Assembly (NCBI RefSeq): GCF_003056355.1
Contig: NZ_PYVW01000026.1
Coordinates: forward strand, 1 to 32,847
Length of the DNA: 32,847 nt
From: Devosia naphthalenivorans
GTDB taxonomy: Bacteria; Pseudomonadota; Alphaproteobacteria; Rhizobiales; Devosiaceae
Direction of reading: 5' to 3'
Positions 8,075 to 16,228 of the stretch are shown in pieces. A model generated the notes under the pieces. It was not told the DNA's origin. It searched no databases and saw only the letters and a list, made by a program, of their open reading frames with translations. Numbering within the stretch: the stretch's first letter is position 1; every line of letters begins with the position of its first letter. The translations under genes and the position numbers were made by a program.

Positions 8075-8527
8075 TTAGTCCAGCTTCCAGCGCCTCTTGG
8101 CCTGATCGTCAGATTCCTTGGCGGCTACCCATGAGCTTTCGCCTGCGGTTTTCTCCAGTTTCCAAAAGGGAGCATCCGTCTTCAGGTAGTCCATAAGGAA
8201 TTCAGCGCCGTCGAATGCTTCCCGCCGGTGCAGTGCCAGTGTCATTACCTGCATGATCGGCTCGTCGGGGAAAAGTTCGCCAAACCTATGGATAACGACC
8301 GCGTCAAGAAGTGCGAAGCGGGTGGTAGCTTCGTCCAGGATTTGACCGATCTGCCTCTCGGCCAGCTCTGGATAGTGTTCCAGTGTCATGCTTTCGATTT
8401 CGCTGCCGGCAAGCGAACGCACCAGCCCCGTGAACGTCACGGCAGCTCCGGCACCTTTGGCTTGGGCCAGGAAACAGTTGAACTCTGCTCCTGGGTCGAA
8501 TGGAGCACTTTGAAGACGCACGGGCAT
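8075..8527 (-). CDS. moaE: MoaE, molybdopterin synthase catalytic subunit
   Basis: A 150-residue large subunit of molybdopterin synthase, which inserts two sulfurs from MoaD thiocarboxylate into the pyranopterin precursor. Family blocks are visible in order: FTGLVRS, MTLEHYPELAERQI, VIHRFGELFPDEPIMQV, HRREAFDGAEFLMDYLKTDAPFWKLE, including the lysines of the active site. The ATG at 8527 overlaps the moaD stop by one base (TGATG), a sign of translational coupling with its partner subunit. Confidence 0.95.
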   Translation of the reverse strand: MPVRLQSAPFDPGAEFNCFLAQAKGAGAAVTFTGLVRSLAGSEIESMTLEHYPELAERQIGQILDEATTRFALLDAVVIHRFGELFPDEPIMQVMTLALHRREAFDGAEFLMDYLKTDAPFWKLEKTAGESSWVAAKESDDQAKRRWKLD

Positions 8528-8778
8528 CAGCCACCCGTCATAGGAGGGAACAAGGCGACGGTTCTTGCGCCCGAGATGGAGGCGTCGTGCCCTACGAGCC
8601 GTTCGTCCACGGCGGCCCGGATGATCCGTCTGTCCCCGAATGCGAGATCGGCTGCCTCGTCGGTCGATGCAAGCCAGGAAAGAAGATCCGACACCGTGCG
8701 GACCTGCTCCGGAAGATTGACCTCTTCTTCACCCTTGTTCAACCGCTCGCGAAGCCAAGCGAAATAGAGAATGCGCAC
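8527..8778 (-). CDS. moaD: MoaD, molybdopterin synthase sulfur-carrier subunit
   Basis: An 83-residue ubiquitin-like protein, starting at GTG with MRILYFAWLRERLN and ending in the required Gly-Gly (PPMTGG), the residue activated by MoeB and carrying the thiocarboxylate. The VALFPP strand before the tail is typical. It begins one base after the moaA stop and overlaps moaE by one base, so moaA-moaD-moaE are tightly coupled. Confidence 0.95.
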   Translation of the reverse strand: MRILYFAWLRERLNKGEEEVNLPEQVRTVSDLLSWLASTDEAADLAFGDRRIIRAAVDERLVGHDASISGARTVALFPPMTGG

Positions 8779-8779
8779 C

Positions 8780-9814
8780 CTAGCCTCCCGTTACCGACAT
8801 GTGGCGTCCGACTGCTGGCGCACGATGGGAGCGGTCCACCAGGAAGTCGTGGCCTTTGGGTTTGGCAATCATGGCCCGGTCCAAGGCACGGTCGAGTTCC
8901 TCCGCTCCCCCCTCTCGCCATGCAGTGCGCAGGTCGACCCGGTCTTCCTGGCCGAGGCACAGATAAAGCTGGCCCGTGGCCGTCAGCCTGACACGGTTGC
9001 AGCTCTCGCAAAAATTGTGGGTGAGCGGCGTGATGAAACCAAGAGTACCACCGGTCTCCTTGACACGGGCGTAGCGTGCCGGCCCGCCGGTGCGCATGGG
9101 CAATGGCTCAAGAGTGTATCGTTGCTTCAAATTGTCTCGAACCACACTGAGAGGCAAGTGGCTGTCGAAACGATCAATATCCACATCGCCCATCGGCATG
9201 GCTTCAATCAACGTCAGTCCAAAAGCCCGAGCATGGGCCCACGCCATCATGGTTTCGATTTCGTCGTCGTTGATTCCCTTCATCGGGACCATGTTGATCT
9301 TGACCGCGAGCCCTGCTGCAGCGGCGGCATCGATGCCCTCGATGACCTGTCCTAGTCGGCCACGACGGGTGATAGCGGCAAAACGTTTCTCATCGAGGCT
9401 GTCGAGCGATACGTTGACCCGGCGCACGCCGTGGGCGGCGAGCTGTCCGGCAAACCGCGCGAGTTGGCTGCCGTTGGTGGTCAAGGTGAGTTCGGAGAGC
9501 GCACCAGAGCCGAGATGGCGCCCAAGGCGCTCAACGAGTTGCATGATGTCGCGCCGAACCAATGGCTCCCCGCCGGTCAGACGTAACTTGGTCACGCCTC
9601 TGGCGACAAAAGCCGAAGCTATGGCATCGACCTCCTCGAACGACAGCACCTCGCTCTTGGGCAAGAACGTCATTTCCTCGGCCATGCAATAGGTGCACCG
9701 GAAATCGCACCGGTCGGTTACCGAGATCCGAAGGTAAGTGACGTGCCTGCCGAACCCGTCGATAAGGGGACGGGCAGCACTAGCTTCAGTCACTGCCGGC
9801 GTTTGCATAAACAT
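8780..9814 (-). CDS. moaA: MoaA, GTP 3',8-cyclase (radical SAM)
   Basis: A 344-residue radical SAM enzyme. The ATG at 9814 is preceded by GGGGGAG seven bases upstream, so I prefer it to the TTG at 9856. The N-terminal SAM cluster is Cys36-x3-Cys40-x2-Cys43 (CDFRCTYC). [13 protein letters not shown] and LTTNGSQL follow, and the C-terminal second cluster is [18 protein letters not shown] (CxxC-x13-C). The protein ends MSVTGG, keeping the conserved Gly-Gly tail. It starts cofactor synthesis from GTP together with MoaC. It follows moeA after 42 bases. Confidence 0.96.
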   Translation of the reverse strand: MFMQTPAVTEASAARPLIDGFGRHVTYLRISVTDRCDFRCTYCMAEEMTFLPKSEVLSFEEVDAIASAFVARGVTKLRLTGGEPLVRRDIMQLVERLGRHLGSGALSELTLTTNGSQLARFAGQLAAHGVRRVNVSLDSLDEKRFAAITRRGRLGQVIEGIDAAAAAGLAVKINMVPMKGINDDEIETMMAWAHARAFGLTLIEAMPMGDVDIDRFDSHLPLSVVRDNLKQRYTLEPLPMRTGGPARYARVKETGGTLGFITPLTHNFCESCNRVRLTATGQLYLCLGQEDRVDLRTAWREGGAEELDRALDRAMIAKPKGHDFLVDRSHRAPAVGRHMSVTGG

Positions 9815-9856
9815 TTTCTGTCTCCCCCAGCGCCCGTATGCCGTGTTTTCTGCCAA

Positions 9857-11143
9857 CTATAATTGACTGAGCTCGGCAAAGCTCTCGAACTTGAGGACGT
9901 CGCCAGGTACCACCCGATCAACATGCGCCTCCATTCGGCCGATGCCATCCGCATGCACCAAGGGTCGCAAGCGAGCTGACCCGCCCTTCCCCAGCCGTTC
10001 GATCAATGGTGCACCATAGTCGTCGTACCCACTGACCCGTGCGGGAAAAAACTCCGTACGCCCTGGACTGCGTGTCAGATCGAAAGCGGCCCTTGCGGGG
10101 CGCCATAGTCTGGGCGAAGCTGATCCGGCAAGCCGACGCAACAAGGGGCGGCCAACGAGGTGCATGCATACCAGGGCCGCGAAAGGGTTGCCCGGCAGCC
10201 CAAGCACGCTGCACGGACCTATTTGCCCCATTCCGACCGGCTTGCCAGGCTTCATGTTGAGGGACAGCAGCCGCCATTGACCACCTGCCCGGGTCAGCGC
10301 ACGCTTGGTGTAGTCACCGTCCCCCACTGACATGCCACCACTAGTCATGATCACATCCACCTGACCTGCGAGTTTGGAGAAGGCCCAGGCTGCTTCCTGC
10401 AGGTCGTCCCCGATCTGGTGAGCTCCGACAAACTCCAGGGCTGGATGGCAAAGCATAGAGCGAGCCATGGGGGAGTTGGAGTCGTTGATCTGGTGGAGTC
10501 CTGGTGTTTCACCATGTCGAACGAGTTCGTTTCCAAACGCCACTGTTGCGACCCGGATTCGCCGCACCACCGGTATCGTTTGTTGCCCGACTGCAGCAAG
10601 CACTCCTACATGGTGAGGTTGCAGTGCAGTCCCGGCAGACAGGACCATGTCCTCTATGGCAATATCCTCGCCAGTACGTCTGATGTTCTCGCCATCAGAA
10701 GCCGCAGCTAAGATTACGACCGAATTCCGGGATCGAACAACTTGCTCTTGCATGACGACTGCACGACAGCCTTGAGGGATCGCAGCGCCCGTTAGAATCC
10801 TTACCGCACTGCCAGGTCCCACTGGATCGGGCGCAAGGCCAGGGTGCGCCATGCCGCGCAATGCGAGTTCGACACCGTCCTTACCCAAAGCATCCGCACC
10901 AATGGCATAGCCGTCGACTGCAGATGCATCGAACGGCGGCAGGAACTGCGATGAATGGACATCCGCTGCCAGGACACGCCCCATGGCTGAGGCCGACGCG
11001 ATCTCTTCGGTGACCGATATCGGCTTTGCCCACTCGCGGATATGCAAGGCGATGTCGTCCACGCCAACCAAGGTTGGCACGGCTTTTTCTATCCTGCTCT
11101 CGTATGGACCCAAAGACGTGCGGTCCGCCAATCCCTGTGCCAC
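9857..11143 (-). CDS. moeA: MoeA, molybdopterin molybdenumtransferase
   Basis: A 428-residue protein that inserts molybdate into adenylylated molybdopterin made by Mog. The family landmarks are PPFDASAVDGYAI near residue 70, RILTGAAIPQG near 114, MTSGGMSVGDGDYTKRAL near 265, and MKPGKPVGMGQIG...VLGLPGNPFAALVC near 300. The start is GTG at 11143, three bases after the stop of the exported protein. About 20 residues precede the usual MoeA N-terminus, so an internal start is possible. It is in line with aioA. MoeA is also the Moco gene most often found next to aio in related clusters (established knowledge, not shown here). Confidence 0.95.
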   Translation of the reverse strand: MAQGLADRTSLGPYESRIEKAVPTLVGVDDIALHIREWAKPISVTEEIASASAMGRVLAADVHSSQFLPPFDASAVDGYAIGADALGKDGVELALRGMAHPGLAPDPVGPGSAVRILTGAAIPQGCRAVVMQEQVVRSRNSVVILAAASDGENIRRTGEDIAIEDMVLSAGTALQPHHVGVLAAVGQQTIPVVRRIRVATVAFGNELVRHGETPGLHQINDSNSPMARSMLCHPALEFVGAHQIGDDLQEAAWAFSKLAGQVDVIMTSGGMSVGDGDYTKRALTRAGGQWRLLSLNMKPGKPVGMGQIGPCSVLGLPGNPFAALVCMHLVGRPLLRRLAGSASPRLWRPARAAFDLTRSPGRTEFFPARVSGYDDYGAPLIERLGKGGSARLRPLVHADGIGRMEAHVDRVVPGDVLKFESFAELSQL

Positions 11144-11146
11144 CAG

Positions 11147-11614
11147 CTAGTTGGCTGCAGACAGCCGGGACATGATATCCTGAGCCGACACGATCGCCTC
11201 GGCACAGGCATTCTCGTCACCGCTGGTTGAGGCTTCACGAGCCTGTTCGATGAGAGCAGCTACTTCCGACAGTTCCTCCCCAACCAGGTCAACTGATGCG
11301 TCCGCGCCAGGCATCACCCCTTCACCCTCTTCGGACGTCGGAGTGGAAGTGGCTTGCTCGGCCGTACTGGGGGAGCCCGGCTTGGGATTCAACGGGTCGC
11401 CGGTCAGAGCCTCACCTGCGGGGGCAGAAGCAGCAGTGCTCTCCGTGGTCACGGTGGTTGCGGCCTCCGCTGATGGCAAAGCTTCAGTCGACTCCGACTG
11501 CAGTGTCTCCAGTTCGCTCGAAAGGGACGTGACATCGTCGATGCATGCGGAATGGGCTGCCACGGTCGTCATGAGCGTCAGTGCCGTCACGATGCCGAGT
11601 GTGGTTCTACGCAT
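11147..11614 (-). CDS. Small exported Ser/Thr/Ala-rich protein of unknown function
   Basis: A 155-residue protein. The ATG at 11614 follows GGGAGGAATTCC, a very strong ribosome site, and opens a clear signal peptide (RRTTLGIVTALTLMTTVAAHSA) cleaved before or near Cys23. The middle, about residues 40-110, is low-complexity and rich in Ser, Thr, Ala, Glu and Pro. The C-terminal 45 residues (EELSEVAALIEQAREASTSGDENACAEAI) look like a short helical hairpin with one Cys. Two cysteines in an exported protein could form a disulfide. I do not recognise the family. It is placed between aioA and moeA and should be co-transcribed with arsenite oxidase, so a periplasmic role tied to that enzyme or to arsenite is possible but unproven. 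Confidence 0.75.
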   Translation of the reverse strand: MRRTTLGIVTALTLMTTVAAHSACIDDVTSLSSELETLQSESTEALPSAEAATTVTTESTAASAPAGEALTGDPLNPKPGSPSTAEQATSTPTSEEGEGVMPGADASVDLVGEELSEVAALIEQAREASTSGDENACAEAIVSAQDIMSRLSAAN

Positions 11615-11673
11615 TGGAATTCCTCCCTGAATTGCAGAGGGCCGCCGGTATGCCCGGCGGCCCGATCTTGCGA

Positions 11674-14136
11674 TCAAGCTGTGTAATGCTTGGACTTGAA
11701 AGACAGGTGCTGAACATCGGCGGGAGCATCGGCGATCTTGCGGATGTCGCCCCAGGTCTGCTTGTAGTTCGGGATGATAAGCTCGTTCACGCCCGCATCG
11801 ATGACGTTGCCGACCACGCCCGTGGGATAGCCGAACAGCATAAAGGTCTCTCCCCGGCGTGCCGTGGGGGTCGGATACGCCATTGCCTGAGTGGCGCCGG
11901 CATTGTTGAAGATTTCAACAAGGTCCCCTTGCTTGACCCCGAGCTCTTCCATGTCATCGGGATGCATCTCGATGAATGGATAGGGCCAGCGATCCATAAC
12001 CAGCTCGTTTTCCTTGTCGAGGTATGCTGACTGCCAGACAAGGTTCGCACGGCCGTTGTTGATCAGGTACTTGTACTTTGCACGCTGCTCTTCCTTGCCG
12101 GCGGCCTGCAACCCACGCCATTCGGTGCGCATGAAGCGAGCCTTGCCATCATCAGTCGAGAACTTGCCATCAGAGTACAGCCGTTGCGTACCGATGATCT
12201 TGCCGTCTTCAAAGCCGGTGGCGGGTTCCTGGAACCCATTGGTACCCATGGCCTTGAGCCGTTCATAAGTGACGAACTCACCTCCGCCCGCATTTTGGTT
12301 GTAGCCGTCCATGAACGCGTCTTCCTCGGTCTCCCAATCGAAACCCTGGAACTGGTCGGCATACTCCGCATTGCCACGATCGCGGAACACACGCTCCAGG
12401 TTGTTGGCCAGGCGAGCGGCAATGAGGCAGTCAGGCATCGATTGACCCGGAGGGTCCATGTACCGCTCGGTGAGGCGCATGCGGCGCTCGCCGTTCATGG
12501 ACGTAAGGTTCATCTCGCCCGATGTGGCAGCCGGTAGCATAACGTGGCATGCCTGACCGATAGCGGTCGGCACGATATCAACGTCCACCGCAAACAGGCC
12601 GCCCTTGCGGATGGCGCCCATGATCGCCTCGACCATGGCCTCGCGATCGCCTGCCGGCACTGAGTCCATCGCTTCCTTCACGAGGTCGGTACGTTCCTTA
12701 TAGGTGCGCTTGAACTGGTGAGCGTTAAGGGTAGTCTTGTAGTGGTCACAACCCCAGATGTGGTGCACTCCGCCTTCGCGGTTGATCAGCATCTGATCGA
12801 CATAGGCAGCCGGGCGGCCAACATGTGAGTCGGAAGGGCGGACGTAACCTTCTTGGTGACCGCCCATTCGAACACATCCACCCCCGGGAACGCCGATGTT
12901 ACCAGTGGCAAGGGCCAGGTTAACTAGGGCACCGTTGGTGCGGTAGTTGTCGTTGCCCCACAGCAGGCCTTTTTCATAGGCAAACATTGTCCGCCGACGA
13001 GAACCATCGCCTTTGGGCTCTGCAATCCACGACGCAGCCTTTTCGATATCCGCTACGGAAATTCCGGTGATCTCGGATGCTTCCTCCACACTCAGGCGGC
13101 TGGCACCCACAGCTTCCTCGAAGCCCAGCGTGGACTTGTCGATGAATGTCTGGTCAACCCAGCCGCGGTCAGCAATAACGCCGAAGATCGCGTTGAACAG
13201 CGCCAAGTCCGTACCCGACTTGATGGCCAGGTGCAGTACATTGTCGGGCCCCGCCTCGGCTTCGCATGCCGACAGGGTTGGGGTACGGCGCGGATCAACG
13301 ATGATCACCCGACCAGGCGCATGTTCTTCGTCTGGAAGCTGCTCCTGCTTCTTGTCCAGACTTGAGCCGCGGAGATTCGGCACCCAGTGAGCAAGGAAGT
13401 AGTTCGTCTGCGTTTCTAACGCGTTGGTACCGACAGCCATGATGGTGTCAGCCAATTCCGCATCTTCGTAGCAGTTGTTCAGCTCGCCCACGCCCATGTC
13501 ACGGGTCGCATGGACTTCCGAATTGTACGCAGGGCGATTGTGAATGCGGATGTTCTTGACCTTCATAGCTCCGAAATAGAGCTTGCCGGTCCCCCATGTG
13601 TTCTCGTAACCGCCACCGGCCCCGCCATGGTCGAATGCCGAAACGATCAGCCCATCCTCGCCTTGTTCCTCGATGACACGGGCAGTAACCTGAGCAACGA
13701 GATCAAGAGCATCGTCCCAAGCTGTGGGCTGCATCATGCCGTAGCGCCAGACCGTCGGAGTGCGAAGTCTCTGCTGCTGGGTGGAGCGTGCGTCCGAGTA
13801 GCTCATTTCAGCGATGCGTGATCCGCGTGCCGAACCGAGGCCCTCGTTCACGACGCATTCGTGATCTGGTTTGATGACGATGTGGTGGTCCTGCCCGTTC
13901 TGTTTCACGATGTTGTACATCGAGGGCGAGTACCAGGCCGGATCGTCTGCTGCGAGTTGGGTGCTATAGTAGGCACCGAATTTGTTCTGGTCGGGAGACG
14001 TGCCACCCTGCTTGTTCGTGGGCCACGTGTAAGCCTTGTAGCCGCAGCCGACGATGCAATAGTGGCAGACGACGTTGTGTTCTTGTGCCTCGACCGGAAC
14101 GATAGGCAGACGGTCTATATGACGTTTGTAAGCCAT
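11674..14136 (-). CDS. aioA: Arsenite oxidase large subunit AioA (molybdopterin, 3Fe-4S)
   Basis: An 820-residue catalytic subunit oxidising arsenite to arsenate in the periplasm. The ATG at 14136 has GAGGAGGAAAGA just before it; the frame open further upstream is only an overlap with aioB. The N-terminus carries CHYCIVGCGYKAY: Cys24, Cys27 and Cys31 fit the three-Cys 3Fe-4S ligand set of AioA, which lacks the fourth Cys seen in most DMSO-reductase family enzymes. The segment VRMGGHQEGYVRP near 12840-12880 holds the Arg and His four residues apart that are known arsenite-site residues in this family. There is no signal peptide of its own, as expected, since export is by the Tat signal of AioB. 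The start lies 10 bases after the aioB stop. Length and order are normal for AioA. Confidence 0.97.
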   Translation of the reverse strand: MAYKRHIDRLPIVPVEAQEHNVVCHYCIVGCGYKAYTWPTNKQGGTSPDQNKFGAYYSTQLAADDPAWYSPSMYNIVKQNGQDHHIVIKPDHECVVNEGLGSARGSRIAEMSYSDARSTQQQRLRTPTVWRYGMMQPTAWDDALDLVAQVTARVIEEQGEDGLIVSAFDHGGAGGGYENTWGTGKLYFGAMKVKNIRIHNRPAYNSEVHATRDMGVGELNNCYEDAELADTIMAVGTNALETQTNYFLAHWVPNLRGSSLDKKQEQLPDEEHAPGRVIIVDPRRTPTLSACEAEAGPDNVLHLAIKSGTDLALFNAIFGVIADRGWVDQTFIDKSTLGFEEAVGASRLSVEEASEITGISVADIEKAASWIAEPKGDGSRRRTMFAYEKGLLWGNDNYRTNGALVNLALATGNIGVPGGGCVRMGGHQEGYVRPSDSHVGRPAAYVDQMLINREGGVHHIWGCDHYKTTLNAHQFKRTYKERTDLVKEAMDSVPAGDREAMVEAIMGAIRKGGLFAVDVDIVPTAIGQACHVMLPAATSGEMNLTSMNGERRMRLTERYMDPPGQSMPDCLIAARLANNLERVFRDRGNAEYADQFQGFDWETEEDAFMDGYNQNAGGGEFVTYERLKAMGTNGFQEPATGFEDGKIIGTQRLYSDGKFSTDDGKARFMRTEWRGLQAAGKEEQRAKYKYLINNGRANLVWQSAYLDKENELVMDRWPYPFIEMHPDDMEELGVKQGDLVEIFNNAGATQAMAYPTPTARRGETFMLFGYPTGVVGNVIDAGVNELIIPNYKQTWGDIRKIADAPADVQHLSFKSKHYTA

Positions 14137-14146
14137 TCTTTCCTCC

Positions 14147-14671
14147 TCAGGCGAGCACGTTGGACATGCGGCCGAACAGAAGCTCGTCGAGACCATCGGC
14201 ATAGATCTCGCCGTCCGCTTCGATGCGGAGCACGTACTGGGGCAAATTCTGAGTGGCATGCCCCCACGTCTGTTGGCCACCCTTCTCGACGTCAAAAATC
14301 GAATAGTGGCCAGGACATGCAAGGGTCCGATCCGTGTCCTTATAGAAGAGGGGGTAGCCCTTGTGCGGGCACAGGGTTGTGAAGCCAACAATGTCGCCAT
14401 CGGGGCCGACGCCCCCTTCGACACGAGTACCGAGTTTTAGGATGACCCCCGGCGCATCGTCATCGGGATAGGCGACGTAGAGCGGCTCGTCCACCACCAG
14501 CTCGGAGACATTCCCAAGACGGTTCGACGGATATTCTACACGAGCCAAAGCTGTCCCGGCCTGCTGCGCCTGTGCCGGCAATACCGAAACGGCGACAGCG
14601 CCTGCTGCCACCGCGCTGCCCGACAGAAAACGGCGGCGTCCCGCATCGACCAGTTTATCGCAACTCTTCAT
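14147..14671 (-). CDS. aioB: Arsenite oxidase small subunit AioB (Rieske 2Fe-2S, Tat-exported)
   Basis: A 174-residue Rieske protein. The ATG at 14671 follows GGGAGGAGCAC. The N-terminus has a twin-arginine signal (GRRRFLSGSAVAAG, then PAQAQ), which should carry the folded AioBA complex to the periplasm. The 2Fe-2S ligands are Cys101-Pro-His103 and Cys119-Pro-Gly-His122. Tyr106 and Gly121 stand where bc1-type Rieske proteins have the disulfide pair, so that bridge is absent, as in some other AioB proteins. It relays electrons from the AioA molybdenum site toward cytochrome c. It is the first gene of the unit, with a sigma-54 promoter about 22 bases of leader away. Confidence 0.97.
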   Translation of the reverse strand: MKSCDKLVDAGRRRFLSGSAVAAGAVAVSVLPAQAQQAGTALARVEYPSNRLGNVSELVVDEPLYVAYPDDDAPGVILKLGTRVEGGVGPDGDIVGFTTLCPHKGYPLFYKDTDRTLACPGHYSIFDVEKGGQQTWGHATQNLPQYVLRIEADGEIYADGLDELLFGRMSNVLA

Positions 14672-14702
14672 GTGCTCCTCCCAAGCCTAACTGGGGAACA
14701 CC

Positions 14703-14720
14703 ATGCGAATGCCGTGCCAA
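14703..14720 (-). promoter_or_regulatory. Sigma-54 promoter of aioBA
   Basis: Minus-strand sequence TTGGCACGGCATTCGCAT contains TGGCACG-N4-TCGCA, one mismatch from the -24/-12 consensus. Transcription would start near 14693, about 22 bases before the aioB ATG. AioBA transcription is known to depend on sigma-54 and AioR in several proteobacteria. The operator-like repeats lie 63-110 bp further upstream. Confidence 0.85.
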
Positions 14721-14782
14721 CTCATGAAGCGGTACATTGCAGCGGGAACCAAGGGCATCGAGCGACCGCCGTTCGAAGGCGC

Positions 14783-14800
14783 CGTTCGGAACCGCGAAGG
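14783..14800. promoter_or_regulatory. Putative AioR operator, degenerate promoter-proximal copy (aioB)
   Basis: CGTTCG-GAACCG-CGAAGG matches CGTTCG-N6-CGAACG at 11 of 12 fixed positions. Its centre is 29 bp from that of the perfect copy and 74 bp upstream of the -24 GG. A further CGTTCG half-site lies at 14770-14775. Confidence 0.55.
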
Positions 14801-14811
14801 ACGGAGAATCT

Positions 14812-14829
14812 CGTTCGGTTTCCCGAACG
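14812..14829. promoter_or_regulatory. Putative AioR operator, perfect promoter-distal copy (aioB)
   Basis: CGTTCG-GTTTCC-CGAACG is a perfect palindrome with the same half-sites as 5522-5539 before the cytochrome c gene. It is centred about 128 bp upstream of the predicted aioB transcription start, an enhancer-like position, in the gap between aioR and aioB. Confidence 0.75.
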
Positions 14830-14899
14830 GCAGCCCGACACGGATGGCAGATGCCGCACCTGTTTACCGGAAAGTGAGACCCGGCCGGAGGCTGCTCCG

Positions 14900-16228
14900 C
14901 TAAGGATTACCTTCCCCCACCTGCAAGCGGCGCATCTTTTCCCATAAGGTAGTTCGCGAAACACCAAGCAAACGGGCAGCCTCCGGTGCACGGCCGCCGC
15001 TGTCTTTCAAGGCGGACACAATGGCACGTTTCTCGGCAGCATCCCTGATGGAGCTGAGCGCACCCTGCCCCGCACTCCTTGCAGCGCCGCGGCGGTTCGG
15101 AAACAGGTCAGCTGGCTGCAACCATTCTCCGGTTGCAAGTGCCATGGCCCGCTCCACCCGATTGCGGAGTTCTCGCACATTGCCTGGCCATTCATGTGCC
15201 AGGGCTGCGTCGTGTGCAAGGGCACTCGCGCCCTTGGGTAGCGAGCTGCCACCCGCACTCTGCCTTCCCGCAGCCACGAACCGATCAAGTAACCATCCGA
15301 TGTCCTCCGGTCGGTCCCGTAGTGGCGCCAGCTCCAGGGGGAACGTATCCAGTCGATAGAACAGATCTTCCCGGAAGGTTCCGTCTGCGATTGCCTGCTC
15401 CGGATCCTTATTGGTGGCCGCCACGATCCTTGCTGAGAATGGGATCAGCACCTCTCCACCTACCCTATGGAAACTTCTCTCCTCAATCAGGCGCAGCAGC
15501 TTGACCTGAAGTACCAGCGGCATTTCGCCGACTTCGTCGAGAAACAGTACTCCGTTTCCTGCACGTTCGGCATAGCCGAGATGGCGGCTATTAGCCCCCG
15601 TGAATGCGCCTCGTTCGTGGCCGAAGAGTTCACTTTCGAGCAAGTCCGGCGGGATGGCCGCACAGTTAACCGCAACGAACGGCGCAGCAGGACAAGCAAG
15701 CGAGTGCAGATAGCGCGCAGTGACCTCCTTGCCCACGCCGGTCTCACCGGTAATCAGAACGGTCCCGGGAAGAGGAGCGATACGAGCGATGTATTTCTCT
15801 GCATCCCGCATCGCTTGGGAAATACCGAGCACGGCATCTTCCGACCGCGTCTGTGGTGTAAGCAGGCTGGTGAGACGATCAAGGAACAAGGGCATGTCGA
15901 ACGGCTTGGTGACGTAATCCCCGGCGCCGCCCCGGATCAGCCTGACAGCCTGATCGATATTGCCGAACGCGGTCATAAAGAGAATGGGAACATTGTTGCC
16001 ATGCTTGCGCAAACCCTCCATCACCTGCTCCCCGGAAATGTCAGGCAGCCTCATGTCGCAGACGAGAGCATCAGGACCGAAACCGTTGCATAGGTCATCG
16101 AGCGCTTCACGCCCTGACTGCCACCATCGCACCTGTGCGCCGCGCAGTTCCAGGCTCTCGCTCAGCGACTCGCCCATCAGGGTGTCGTCCTCGATCAATC
16201 CTATGCTTCTGCCATCAAGCGACTGCAC
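14900..16228 (-). CDS. aioR: AioR, sigma-54-dependent response regulator of arsenite oxidation
   Basis: A 442-residue NtrC-family regulator. The start is GTG at 16228, preceded by a long GAGGAGGAGAGG ribosome site inside the end of aioS; it overlaps aioS by 14 bases. Domains in order: receiver (about 5-120) with phospho-acceptor Asp58 in VCDMRLPD and the switch Lys in VTKPFD; AAA+ domain with Walker A GETGVGKE (about 161-168), the sigma-54 contact loop GAFTGA (207-212) and Walker B GVLFLDE (about 227-233); C-terminal Fis-type helix-turn-helix EAARLLGVSRTTLWEKMRRL. It should activate the two sigma-54 promoters in this window. The GAFTGA loop and HTH are intact, so it is likely functional. Confidence 0.95.
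   Translation of the reverse strand: MQSLDGRSIGLIEDDTLMGESLSESLELRGAQVRWWQSGREALDDLCNGFGPDALVCDMRLPDISGEQVMEGLRKHGNNVPILFMTAFGNIDQAVRLIRGGAGDYVTKPFDMPLFLDRLTSLLTPQTRSEDAVLGISQAMRDAEKYIARIAPLPGTVLITGETGVGKEVTARYLHSLACPAAPFVAVNCAAIPPDLLESELFGHERGAFTGANSRHLGYAERAGNGVLFLDEVGEMPLVLQVKLLRLIEERSFHRVGGEVLIPFSARIVAATNKDPEQAIADGTFREDLFYRLDTFPLELAPLRDRPEDIGWLLDRFVAAGRQSAGGSSLPKGASALAHDAALAHEWPGNVRELRNRVERAMALATGEWLQPADLFPNRRGAARSAGQGALSSIRDAAEKRAIVSALKDSGGRAPEAARLLGVSRTTLWEKMRRLQVGEGNP

Noticed and set aside
14137..14424. Upstream extension of the aioA frame
   Set aside because: It overlaps aioB in another frame; the ATG at 14136 has an excellent ribosome site and the right N-terminus.
15467..16093. 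Plus-strand frame of 208 codons opposite aioR
   Set aside because: Shadow of the AAA+ and receiver domains of AioR, whose motifs are intact.
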